From Mucilaginibacter cryoferens (lineage in GTDB: Bacteria > Bacteroidota > Bacteroidia > Sphingobacteriales > Sphingobacteriaceae), in contig NZ_JACHCR010000004.1 of NCBI RefSeq assembly GCF_014205845.1, positions 248,001 through 312,000 of the forward strand: a stretch of DNA of 64,000 bases, in the 5' to 3' direction. The notes beneath the pieces were generated by a model, which saw only the letters and a program-made list of their open reading frames with translations, did no database searches and was not told where the DNA came from. This document shows, in pieces, positions 54,587 through 62,520 of the stretch. The position numbers and the translations under genes are program-made. Position 1 is the stretch's first letter; each line of letters opens with the position of its first letter.

Positions 54587-56002
54587 ATGGATAGACGCAC
54601 TTTTGTAAAAAGCTCGGCCATAACCGGGGCCGGTTTAATTGCCGGGCCTCAATTGTTTAAGAGTTTTGGTCAGTCTCGGGCAAATTTGGCCACGCCGCTA
54701 ACATTAAATGGCAACCGCTTTGTTACTTTCTGTATCATGATTAGGACCACGCCATGGGAGGTTTCACGGGATGTTAAGCTGCACCCACGTGATGAGGCAG
54801 CATGGCATACTCTTGCGGGTGTTAAGGCTATGCGTGATGCTTTTGCCAAAAACAATCCCGACGGGCGGCTTACCTGGGGTTTTACCCTCAACGCACTGGA
54901 AGATAAGCGCAAAAACTATGCAGAGATTCGCGCCTATGCGGTAGAGTGCCAGCAAAAGTATGGCGATGAAGTATCTTATTTCCCGGGTTATTTCCCGGCT
55001 ATGTATTTGCCCCGGGAAAGAATAAACCGCGAAATGACAGAAGCTATTCAAACCATTACCGGTTTTGTGGGCAACGGCTACCGGCCACAAGCCATTATGG
55101 GTGGTTTTCTATCGGCCGATAATTTGAAGTACCTGGCCGAAAAGGAAAAGATACATGCGGCCCATGCAGTTATCTGGAGCCAGTTTAATATAGATGGCGG
55201 TGGTGCGGATGGATCTCCCTCTTACCCTTTTTACCCATCCACAGAACATTTTTGTAAACCAGCGCAAGGCAGCAATGATTTTATTGATTGTGTGAATTTG
55301 GATGGTTGGACAATGGACTTTATTTGCGCCCGAAGAAGTGGCGCCATAGGGCAAAAGATTGACGGCTATAACAGCCGCCGTGGTGTAGGGCCGTTAGAAA
55401 CCTATGTAGGCTGGGGATTAGATCTTGGGCATCGCGAAGTAATGCATACCCAATCTATCCATTTTGATAGAGGTTTTGAGCTCAATAAATTTGGCTGGGT
55501 AACCAATATATGGGAGGCCCAGCTGGTTTACGAAATGGGCAAAGACCTTATCTGTAACGCACTCGAAATGTGGGTAACCGATACCAAAAAACGCTGGCCC
55601 GATACTCATTTTATAACATTTGGCGAGTACGGCAATATTTACAGAAATCAGCATAAAAACAATAGCCAAATGGATTACAGGTTTGAAGAACGTGGCTCGG
55701 GCCTTGGCGACTCTTATAATAACCTGGAAATTAAATGGTACATGAATAAAGAGTTTAGGCTGGCGCTGCTGCGCGACTGGCATCAAAATACTCCCCAAAA
55801 AGTAATTGATTTTACCCGGTACGATTTAAAGGCTACCGAACCCGCCGACCCAAGCCCTCAGCACCCGGTAAAAAACTGGAGTTTGATAAACGTAATTAAC
55901 CAAAAAAATACCAGGCCACAGGATACCCCCAGGTTAATTAAAGAATTGGATAAAGACGGGCAGGATCTGATTGCCAGATATTATCCGGAAATTATGGGGT
56001 AA
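54587..56002 (+). CDS. Tat-exported DUF3863/DUF3864-like protein
   Basis: A 471-residue protein with a twin-arginine signal (MDRRTFVKSSAITGAGLIAGP). The mature part is a soluble enzyme-like fold with many Trp, His and Asp residues (GYFPAMYLPRERINREMTEAIQTITGF, AIMGGFLSADNLKYLAEK, HAAHAVIWSQFNIDGGGADGSPSYPFYP, FITFGEYGNIYR). Layout and wording match the DUF3863/DUF3864 proteins of Bacteroidota, whose activity is unknown. The barrel-like pattern recalls polysaccharide deacetylase or GH57-type enzymes, but I could not place catalytic residues. It is not part of an obvious operon. Confidence 0.65.
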   Translation: MDRRTFVKSSAITGAGLIAGPQLFKSFGQSRANLATPLTLNGNRFVTFCIMIRTTPWEVSRDVKLHPRDEAAWHTLAGVKAMRDAFAKNNPDGRLTWGFTLNALEDKRKNYAEIRAYAVECQQKYGDEVSYFPGYFPAMYLPRERINREMTEAIQTITGFVGNGYRPQAIMGGFLSADNLKYLAEKEKIHAAHAVIWSQFNIDGGGADGSPSYPFYPSTEHFCKPAQGSNDFIDCVNLDGWTMDFICARRSGAIGQKIDGYNSRRGVGPLETYVGWGLDLGHREVMHTQSIHFDRGFELNKFGWVTNIWEAQLVYEMGKDLICNALEMWVTDTKKRWPDTHFITFGEYGNIYRNQHKNNSQMDYRFEERGSGLGDSYNNLEIKWYMNKEFRLALLRDWHQNTPQKVIDFTRYDLKATEPADPSPQHPVKNWSLINVINQKNTRPQDTPRLIKELDKDGQDLIARYYPEIMG

Positions 56003-56068
56003 GTGTAAAAAATAGGTATGTAGTATAAAACCTATACGGCAAACCTAAAATTACGACCTTTGCTGACG

Positions 56069-56641
56069 ATGATATCATTTTGGGAATTTATAGAAACTTA
56101 CACATCAATATCCCCCGAATCAAAGTTGGCATGGTCTGCGTTATTGAAAAAATCAGAACTCGCAAAGGGCGATTATTTTTTAAGAGCGGGGAGTGTACCT
56201 AAAAATATTGCTTTCATTAAAAAGGGGTTGCTTTCTTATGATTATGTAGATGCCAATGGGAAAAAGGTAACTAAAAAGTTTTTTTTCGAGAACTCTTTGG
56301 TGGCCTCCACAAGTGCTTTACTAACACAAGAGCCGGGTATGTTCTCTATTCAGGCGTTGGAAGATTGTGAACTGCTCAGTTACTCTTTTAACAGCTTCAG
56401 AGAATTAACAAAAAAGTATACCGATATCGCGGCGTTTTATATGATATACCTCGAACGCCATTGGGTGATTGAAAAAGAGTTTGGAGAAATAACACTTAAA
56501 TCGGATACTGCTAAACAGCGCTATTTAGATTTTGAAAAAGATTACCCCCCCCAATTAATAACGCGTCTTAAGCTTCACCATATTGCTTCCTACCTGGCAA
56601 TCAGCCCAACCCAACTCAGCAGAATACGGGCCGAATTATAA
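56069..56641 (+). CDS. Crp/Fnr-type cyclic-nucleotide-binding regulator
   Basis: About 190 residues from ATG 56069 (MISFWEFIETYTSIS). A TTG at 56060 adds three residues. The cNMP-binding fold covers about 20-130 (LAKGDYFLRAGSVPKNIAFIKKGLLSYDYVDANGKKVTKKFFFEN). A C-terminal HTH (about 160-190: LKLHHIASYLAISPTQLSRIRAEL) follows. Many Bacteroidota relatives bind no nucleotide strongly. The next gene (an EamA transporter) starts 150 bases downstream on the same strand and is a likely target. Confidence 0.88.
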   Translation: MISFWEFIETYTSISPESKLAWSALLKKSELAKGDYFLRAGSVPKNIAFIKKGLLSYDYVDANGKKVTKKFFFENSLVASTSALLTQEPGMFSIQALEDCELLSYSFNSFRELTKKYTDIAAFYMIYLERHWVIEKEFGEITLKSDTAKQRYLDFEKDYPPQLITRLKLHHIASYLAISPTQLSRIRAEL

Positions 56642-56791
56642 AAAGCGCTCTCTCAACATATGTAAAGAGTTTTGTTGTTTGATACAGGTACTTTTGCCCC
56701 GCCGGTAATTTTGGTGACCGGGCAATATTAAACGAAGGGACTGCCGTATCATCATAAGTCAGTTACCTCCTGTAATGTAGAAAATATATCA

Positions 56792-57715
56792 ATGAAAAAT
56801 AATATACTCAAAGGAAGCCTATTTGTTGCGCTGGGCGCTTCCAGCTACGGTATGCTGGCTACCTTTGTAAAAATGGCATACCATGATGGTTTCAGTACTG
56901 CCGAAGTAACGCTTTCGCAGTTTGGGCTGGGGTTTTTCGGCCTTTTTATCTTAAACTTATTTCGCAAACGGCAACCGGCGGCGGTAGCAAAAATACCTCC
57001 GTTTAAAGGCATACTTAAGTTAACCATAGCTGGCACCTCTATGGGGTTAACCAGTATTTTCTACTACATGGCTGTGAGGTACATCCCGGTAAGCGTGGCA
57101 ATTGTGTTGTTGATGCAAACGGTATGGATGGGCGTTATCCTGGAGATGATTCTGCATAAAAAGGCACCCGGATCTGGCAAAATATGGTCGGTTATTATCA
57201 TTCTTGCCGGAACAATACTGGCTACAAACCTCCTGAAACAATCGGTTACAATCAACTGGATTGGAATTGGCTGGGGGATGATGGCCGCCCTTGCTTATAC
57301 TGCATCAATGTACACATCAAACCATATCGAACTTGGTTCCCCTCCCCTAAAAAGAAGTCTTTACATGATATTGGGCGGATTGATCATTATCGCGTGTGTT
57401 TTTTATTCATCGGTAATTCAGGGGTTCTCCTATCAAATATTTATGCGCTGGGGCCTCATTCTTGCTTTATTTGGCACCATTCTTCCTCCCTTACTGTTTA
57501 CAAGGGGCATGCCGCTTACGGGCATGGGGCTGGGCGCTATTATTGCGGCTGTAGAAATACCGGTTTCTGTATTAATGGCAAACCTGTTGCTAAAAGAACC
57601 TGTAAGTTTTCATCAATGGGTGGGTATCGTTCTCATCTTATTTGCAGTGGTGTTAATGAACATTAAAAAACGGGAAAAGGGCCAGAGTGTTTTGCAGCAA
57701 TTAGCAGACAGTTGA
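56792..57715 (+). CDS. EamA/DMT-family transporter
   Basis: A 307-residue protein with ten hydrophobic segments in two EamA repeats. The first is about 5-145 (GSLFVALGASSYGMLATFVKMAYHDGFSTAEVTLSQFGLGFFGLF). The second is about 150-300 (IGIGWGMMAALAYTASMYTSN, GAIIAAVEIPVSVLMANLLLKEPVSFHQWVGIVLILFAV). DMT carriers export or import metabolites such as amino acids or nucleotide sugars. The Crp-type regulator upstream suggests a regulated exporter. The substrate cannot be read from sequence. Confidence 0.9.
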   Translation: MKNNILKGSLFVALGASSYGMLATFVKMAYHDGFSTAEVTLSQFGLGFFGLFILNLFRKRQPAAVAKIPPFKGILKLTIAGTSMGLTSIFYYMAVRYIPVSVAIVLLMQTVWMGVILEMILHKKAPGSGKIWSVIIILAGTILATNLLKQSVTINWIGIGWGMMAALAYTASMYTSNHIELGSPPLKRSLYMILGGLIIIACVFYSSVIQGFSYQIFMRWGLILALFGTILPPLLFTRGMPLTGMGLGAIIAAVEIPVSVLMANLLLKEPVSFHQWVGIVLILFAVVLMNIKKREKGQSVLQQLADS

Positions 57716-57769
57716 CTTGTGGGCAATTGTGCCTATATTTATATTTTTTTAAGCTATTAAATTTTAGTT

Positions 57770-58441
57770 ATGCATATTAAACCATTTATAATATTAGCCT
57801 TGTTGATAGTGTGCCTTTCAACAAACGCGCAAACGGCTCTTAAAAACAGGAGTTATATTGTAACAAAAACTAATGATACCGTATACGGCCGCATCAAAGC
57901 CAACTGGTTGGTAGGTGGACTAAAACTGGTTACCGCAGACAGCGTTTACAAAATAGATGCCAACACCTATACCGCCTATTATAATGCGAAAAAGAAGACT
58001 GTTTATCGCAGCAGGGTGCTTCCTGGGTTTATTTCCGCGGAGTTAGCAAAAAAAATGTCTATGCCCGAAAATGCCACCTGGCTAAAATGTATAGAAGATG
58101 GGGAAATAGCACTGTATGAACATAAATCTTCTACTTTCGGTTATTCACTTGATAATGCGCTGGGTATAACTACTACATTCGGTTCAATAATTGGCACCGG
58201 AGGTATTCCAAATTCAGAATTTACCAATTGGTATGTAGAAAAAGGAGGATCGCCGCTAACTCCAATTAAATACAATTCGTTTGTAAGCGCAGGTAGTAAA
58301 GCAAAAAAAGAACGTAAACAACTGTTAAAAGAAATGCTGGCAGATAACGATGGGGTATCAAAAAGCTACGATCAAAATAAGCCGTTTACATTTAAACTGG
58401 TGCAAACGCTTATTCACGAGTATAACAGGTCGAAAAGCTAA
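57770..58441 (+). CDS. Hypothetical secreted protein of Bacteroidota type
   Basis: A 223-residue protein with an SPI signal peptide (ILALLIVCLSTNAQ). The mature part begins NRSYIVTKTNDTVYGRIKANW, with strands and a basic C-terminal region (SKAKKERKQLLKEMLADN). It resembles short secreted Bacteroidota proteins that start with a VTKxNDTVYGxI pattern, but no function is known. It converges with the truncated sensor gene at 58542-59573. Confidence 0.65.
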   Translation: MHIKPFIILALLIVCLSTNAQTALKNRSYIVTKTNDTVYGRIKANWLVGGLKLVTADSVYKIDANTYTAYYNAKKKTVYRSRVLPGFISAELAKKMSMPENATWLKCIEDGEIALYEHKSSTFGYSLDNALGITTTFGSIIGTGGIPNSEFTNWYVEKGGSPLTPIKYNSFVSAGSKAKKERKQLLKEMLADNDGVSKSYDQNKPFTFKLVQTLIHEYNRSKS

Positions 58442-58541
58442 CATAAAGTAAGTGTTAGTATTCTCCCCGTATACAGAAGCCCCTGGCGTAGCTTATTTTG
58501 TTAGAAAGTAGAGCCGCAGTTGTTTTGTAGCCAAATGCAGC

Positions 58542-59573
58542 TTAAACCCCTACAGCTTTAAAAACGTGGATAGTTCCGGCGGCGTAGCTGGCAACCGTCA
58601 GCGAATCGAGGTCGGGCTTTAAATTGGGCACGGTAACTTTAAGTGTTTTTTGTTGAAAATGGGCAGTTTTTAAAGAGCTTTCTGTATCGGCTATAAACAT
58701 TGTTAGCAGTTGGTTGTTTTTAGCCAGTACGGCAACAGATTGGCCAATAACAGACTTTTCGTTAAGGTTTAACATCTTTTTTGCCTCCTGGTTAATAAAC
58801 AGAATTTCCTGCTTTTCGTTTAGGCCAATCACAGCATCGGGCATTTCTTCTATCAGTGTTTTTATGCGTAATTCGGCTGCTATCAGTTTGGTAAGGTCGG
58901 CGTTTTCCTGTTCGCCAAGTTGGGTTGCCATGGCATTAAATGCATCGGCTAAGCGGGTAAACTCTTCGCTTGTTTTAAAATACAAACGGGTATCGTAATT
59001 TTTTTTACTGATCTGCTGCAGGCCGTTTGCCAGTTCGCCCAATGGATTGAGTATAAAACCCGGAAAGTTTACAATTAACACAAAGAGTATTAAAAAGGTA
59101 ATAAATACCATACCGCCAAGGTATACCGTTGAATTGTCGACAGTTGAATGAGTAAAATTATTTTTAACTTCTATGGCGTGCATGTTTAGCCCTTCTATAT
59201 CTTTCAATTGCAGGCGTACATCACGTTCGGCTTGTTCTTGTTGCTTTAAAGTAAGCGACGGCGTGGCGAGCAAAAGAAAGGCTTTGCGTAAATTGGCTGT
59301 TGCTGCGCTTTCGCCGGGTTCGGTTATGTTATTTTCCTGCTTTTTTAATGCCTGGTTAAATGTTGCGGCTACGGAGGCGTTTAGCGGCAAATCGTTTTCA
59401 TCTAAAACAGTGCGCATTTGCCGGGTAAATGTTAATGTTGCGTAGTTGTTTTTTAAAGTGATACTGGAGGTTTCTGATATTACTTTAATGTAATAAATAG
59501 AAACAGCGCCAAAAACAATCACCATAATAAATAACAGGCCAAATCCTAACAACAGTTTCTTTTTGATTTTCAT
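58542..59573 (-). CDS. HAMP-PAS sensor protein lacking a kinase domain
   Basis: A 343-residue protein with an N-terminal membrane helix (LLLGFGLLFIMVIVFGAVSIYYI), a periplasmic helical sensor region (about 30-145) and a second helix at about 150-170 (GGMVFITFLILFVLIVNFPGF). A HAMP domain (about 172-225, LGELANGLQQISKKNYDTRLYF) and a PAS domain (about 230-340) follow. It stops at IHVFKAVGV, just where relatives continue into the His-containing HisKA region. No kinase sequence exists in the 100 bases downstream in any frame. This looks like a sensor histidine kinase that lost its catalytic part, though use as a sensor-only protein is possible. Confidence 0.75.
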   Translation of the reverse strand: MKIKKKLLLGFGLLFIMVIVFGAVSIYYIKVISETSSITLKNNYATLTFTRQMRTVLDENDLPLNASVAATFNQALKKQENNITEPGESAATANLRKAFLLLATPSLTLKQQEQAERDVRLQLKDIEGLNMHAIEVKNNFTHSTVDNSTVYLGGMVFITFLILFVLIVNFPGFILNPLGELANGLQQISKKNYDTRLYFKTSEEFTRLADAFNAMATQLGEQENADLTKLIAAELRIKTLIEEMPDAVIGLNEKQEILFINQEAKKMLNLNEKSVIGQSVAVLAKNNQLLTMFIADTESSLKTAHFQQKTLKVTVPNLKPDLDSLTVASYAAGTIHVFKAVGV

Positions 59574-59893
59574 AGCTACACAGCGTTTAAAAGGTAATAG
59601 TACTTTGAGCAGGAGGGACTGAGAGTAAAGATAATTAATCAGTTTGGATTATTGGAGTAGGCAACACGGATTTTTGGAGTAACGATTAACTTGATGGAGT
59701 TAGGCTATTTTTAACGAAAAATTTATGTTGAGGGTAGAGCAATGGCCGGTTTGTGATTGTGCCGGTGTAAATTTGCTTGGCTATGATTTTTATACTGTAT
59801 TACCTTTCTGTTAAATAATTGTACAGGGGTATAAATTCAGCTTCGGCGGGTTTAACTTTGCTGCGGTTATTGTGCGAAAAAAGTAACTGTTAC

Positions 59894-59942
59894 GTAGGGC
59901 GCTGGCCGGCAGCATATGGAAGGTTCGAGTCCTTTCCCTACA
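59894..59942 (+). other. tRNA-like sequence lacking the anticodon arm
   Basis: GTAGGG at the 5' end pairs with CCCTAC near the 3' end (6 bp). GCTG-GCCGG-CAGC forms a small hairpin in the D-arm position. GAAGG-TTCGAGT-CCTTT is a perfect T-arm with a canonical TTCGANN-type loop. No anticodon arm exists, and no encoded CCA follows (the 3' end is ATC). It lies 29 bases before the metallophosphoesterase gene. It could be a tRNA-derived remnant or a structured leader. The rest of 59574-59970 shows nothing else. Confidence 0.5.
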
Positions 59943-59970
59943 TCTGCTTTACTGATTATATTTTATTACT

Positions 59971-60879
59971 ATGGGCATGCAAAGAAGAGCCGCATTAAAA
60001 AATATTGGAGGTCTGTTACTGGTGCCTTCGATTGGGTTGGGCCAGGTTATTAACCCCAGGCAACGTGTATTGCGGGTAGCGCATATAACAGATATTCACC
60101 TGAAAGATAAATTTGATGCACCAGCCAAATTTGTGAAATGCCTGCACCATGTGCAAAAACAAAAGCCCGACCTGATACTGAACGGCGGCGATATTGTTTT
60201 TGACATGAATAAAGAAAACATAAGTACCATTAACGCCCAGTGGCAGCTGATGAAGGGTATACTAAAGGCCGAAACCAGCATCCCTACTCATTTTTGCCTG
60301 GGCAACCACGATGTTTGGTGGAACGAGAACAACAAAGGCCAGTCCGTATACGGTAAGCAATACAGTATGGACCAACTACAGCTTACCAGGCCCTACAATA
60401 GTTTTACCCAAGGTGGCTGGAAGTTTATTTTGCTTGATAGCGTTCACCTTGATGTAGATGGCACCTGGTACATTGGCAAACTGGGCGACGAGCAATTTGC
60501 CTGGCTGGAAAACGAACTAAAAGCCACAGACCCCGATATGCCGGTGTTGATACTATCGCACATCCCCATCCTGAGCGCCACCGTGCTTATAGCCGATAAT
60601 ATTATAAACCGCTGGGAAATATTAGGTGGTGATATGCACACCGATAGCACTAAAATTATAAGCCTGTTTCACCAGCATCCTAACGTAAAGCTTTGCCTTG
60701 CCGGGCATATCCACCTGCGCGACAAAGTGGTTTATAACGATGTAACCTACATTTGCAACGGTGCCGTGAGCGGTGCCTGGTGGGAAGGTAACCTGCGTGA
60801 AACAGCACCGGGTTACGGGCTTATCGACTTATATAGCGACGGTAGTTTTGAAGAAAAGTATGTAAACTATCTAAGCTAA
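59971..60879 (+). CDS. Secreted calcineurin-like metallophosphoesterase
   Basis: A 302-residue protein with a twin-Arg-like signal (MGMQRRAALKNIGGLLLVPSIGLG). The five metal motifs appear in order: HITDIHL at about 35-41, NGGDIVFD at about 68, LGNHDVWW at about 110, LSHIPIL at about 193 and LAGHIHLRD at about 235. It hydrolyses a phosphoester, probably in the periplasm. The specific substrate (for example lipid or nucleotide) is not evident. An odd tRNA-like sequence lies just upstream, and a hairpin-forming repeat follows at 60911. Confidence 0.92.
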   Translation: MGMQRRAALKNIGGLLLVPSIGLGQVINPRQRVLRVAHITDIHLKDKFDAPAKFVKCLHHVQKQKPDLILNGGDIVFDMNKENISTINAQWQLMKGILKAETSIPTHFCLGNHDVWWNENNKGQSVYGKQYSMDQLQLTRPYNSFTQGGWKFILLDSVHLDVDGTWYIGKLGDEQFAWLENELKATDPDMPVLILSHIPILSATVLIADNIINRWEILGGDMHTDSTKIISLFHQHPNVKLCLAGHIHLRDKVVYNDVTYICNGAVSGAWWEGNLRETAPGYGLIDLYSDGSFEEKYVNYLS

Positions 60880-60910
60880 TGTCGTGTCAACGATAAACGG
60901 TCGCTTAGTA

Positions 60911-60968
60911 TTTAGTCGAAAGTCTTAAGTATAGAAAAAAGAAAAATCCGACTTATGACTTCCGACTA
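60911..60968. repeat. Imperfect inverted repeat shared with 25328-25372
   Basis: TAGTCGAAAGTCTTAAGT pairs with ACTTATGACTTCCGACTA (16 of 18 matches) around a purine-rich loop with AGAAAAAAGAAAAAT. It lies 31 bases after the phosphoesterase gene, so it may act as its terminator. The left half recurs near the ATPase remnant at 25328. Confidence 0.55.
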
Positions 60969-61032
60969 AAGACTGTTGACTTGACATTAGGTTTTTGCAC
61001 TATAAGATTATCTGTTTCATGAAATTAATAAT

Positions 61033-61356
61033 TTAATTGGGCAGCTTATTGTTTAACAATGTTGCCAGGTTTTTCAGTTTCGATGCCCAGAACTGATCAA
61101 AGTAAGTTAACCATTCCTTCAGCTCGTTAAAACCATCGGGTTTCAGGCTGCAATACCGTTCCCGGCCAATATCCTCTATAGCAATAAAGCCTGCCGTGTA
61201 AAGAATTTTAATATGCTTAGAAACAGCCGGCCGGCTCATCTCAAAATGATCTGCCAGGTTGTTGATAGTTAAATTTTCCTCAGATAGCAGCATCAGCATT
61301 TTTCGCCTGCTTGGGTCGCCTATAACCTGGAAGGCATCAAGCGTTGGTATGGCCAT
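61033..61356 (-). CDS. ArsR-family transcriptional regulator
   Basis: A 107-residue winged-helix protein (QVIGDPSRRKMLMLLSEENLTINNLADHFEMSRPAVSKHIKILYTAGFI). There are no metal-binding Cys residues. It overlaps the preceding SRPBCC gene by 20 bases, so the two are translated together. Such ArsR-SRPBCC pairs are widespread: the regulator usually represses its own operon. Two 16-bp inverted repeats upstream of the SRPBCC gene are candidate operators. The signal is unknown. Confidence 0.9.
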   Translation of the reverse strand: MAIPTLDAFQVIGDPSRRKMLMLLSEENLTINNLADHFEMSRPAVSKHIKILYTAGFIAIEDIGRERYCSLKPDGFNELKEWLTYFDQFWASKLKNLATLLNNKLPN

Positions 61357-61789
61357 GTTGTGCAGCGTTTAAAAGTTTATCTATATTTTGAAGTTTCTCC
61401 ACCCAGCCATGAAGCAAGCCATTGTAAAAATCCAGGTTTTCTTGTTTGGCGAAGCCGCTATGCTCTAAAAACACTTCTGTGCCTTTATCCTTTGGTTCCA
61501 ATTTCCATACAACTACAGATTCGAGGGTGATCTTGCCGTCGCCCGGGCCGCTAGTCCACGAATAAGAAAGCTTTTTAAAAGGATCTATCTCTAATACTTT
61601 GCAGTAAAAGATACCGTCGAAATTGAGGCCCGGTATAGGATTTGTTCTGAATTGAAAGTCGAGCCCTACAATGGGCTGAAAATCATTTTTCATAAGCCAC
61701 TGCGCCATCAGCTCGGCCTTTGTAAGATATTCCCAAACCGTTTCTGTTGGATGAGGGAAAAAAAATTGGTGTTTGATAATTTTTGCCAT
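61337..61789 (-). CDS. SRPBCC (AHSA1-like) domain protein
   Basis: A 150-residue protein with the START/AHSA1 pattern: FFPHPTETVWEYLTKAELMAQWLMKNDFQPIVGLDFQFRTNP, then LSYSWTSGPGDGKITLESVVVWKLEPKDKGTEVFLEHSGF. It should bind a hydrophobic ligand. It is the first gene of a two-gene unit with the overlapping ArsR gene. Its promoter region carries paired operator-like palindromes. The ligand is not known. Confidence 0.9.
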   Translation of the reverse strand: MAKIIKHQFFFPHPTETVWEYLTKAELMAQWLMKNDFQPIVGLDFQFRTNPIPGLNFDGIFYCKVLEIDPFKKLSYSWTSGPGDGKITLESVVVWKLEPKDKGTEVFLEHSGFAKQENLDFYNGLLHGWVEKLQNIDKLLNAAQHGHTNA

Positions 61790-61794
61790 GATAG

Positions 61795-61838
61795 GTAACT
61801 TTTAAGTTACTCAAATATATAAGTAACTTTCAGGTTAC
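61795..61838. promoter_or_regulatory. Two ArsR operator-like palindromes upstream of the SRPBCC-ArsR unit
   Basis: GTAACTT-TT-AAGTTAC (61795-61810) and GTAACTT-TC-AGGTTAC (61823-61838) are near-identical 7-2-7 inverted repeats with centres 28 bases apart, just upstream of the first start codon. Their number and position suggest binding by the ArsR protein and autoregulation. Confidence 0.65.
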
Positions 61839-61966
61839 GCAAGTGTTTTTTAAAAAAATATTAAATGGAAGCATATTATAGTGGCATTTATACCCGTAAG
61901 CCTGTGGAATTAGCTGTAAAAGGTAATGGTTAGCAAAGAAGAGGCGAAGTAAAAAGCAAGCTATAG

Positions 61967-62415
61967 GCAGGGAAGTAATCGCTTTTAAACTTTTTTACAG
62001 TTTTTAATGCTGAGACAGGTAACCCCTACGGGGCAAAAAGGAATCTTAGATAAATATTTCTACAAATTGGTAGCCTCTACGAGCAATGTCATTAAGTTAA
62101 GGGTTTCTTCCCCCGGCGGGGGAACCGCTTTGTAGCAAAAAAGCAAGATGCAGCTCCGTGCCAGAGGTACGGAACGTTAAGTGGCGTACCTCTGGCACGC
62201 AAAACACTAATTTATTGTTTGCTACTAAGCTTTTACTCCTCTGGAGCGGCCTGGCCTCTCTTAACTTAATGACATTGCTCTACGAGGCATAAACCACACT
62301 AATGAAGATTGCCTCGTAGAGGCTACCAACTTGTAGAATAAAAGTTTAAATGTTTCTTTTGCCCCGTAGGGGTTACCTTTCTTTCTACAACAATTTTTTA
62401 AAAGCGATTGCCCTG
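61967..62415. mobile_element. Second copy of the 249-bp palindromic element, interrupted by another element
   Basis: GCAGGGAAGTAATCGC at the left and GCGATTGCCCTG at the right are diverged ends of the 28658-28906 element. The outer arms (AACCCCTACGGGG, TTGGTAGCCTCTACGAG) match the intact copy until the middle, where a 194-bp element lies. It occupies most of the non-coding 61790-62520 stretch. Flanks AGCTATAG and AGTTATAA may be a decayed target duplication. Confidence 0.75.
62084..62277. mobile_element. 194-bp inserted element with 18-bp TIRs and 9-bp target duplication
   Basis: Perfect terminal inverted repeats CAATGTCATTAAGTTAAG and CTTAACTTAATGACATTG. The 9-bp word CTCTACGAG flanks both ends (62075-62083, 62278-62286), while the uninterrupted copy of the host element at 28658-28906 has it once. 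Inside, GTGCCAGAGGTACG and CGTACCTCTGGCAC form another hairpin, and GTAGCAAA pairs with TTTGCTAC. It has no transposase and is probably moved in trans. Confidence 0.8.
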
Positions 62416-62520
62416 AAGTTATAAGGGTTAACTAATTATAATGATCTTTTGAATATTAGACTACTTACTCCACCTATGCTGCCGGTATTACAGCAACACA
62501 AGTGGAGAATGGGTGTATGA

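Noticed and set aside
59894..59942. Functional tRNA or tmRNA end
   Set aside because: There is no anticodon arm or encoded CCA, and no tmRNA tag-coding region nearby, so it is listed only as tRNA-like.
62084..62277. Complete insertion sequence with transposase
   Set aside because: 194 bp is too short for a transposase and no frame resembles one. It is treated as non-autonomous.
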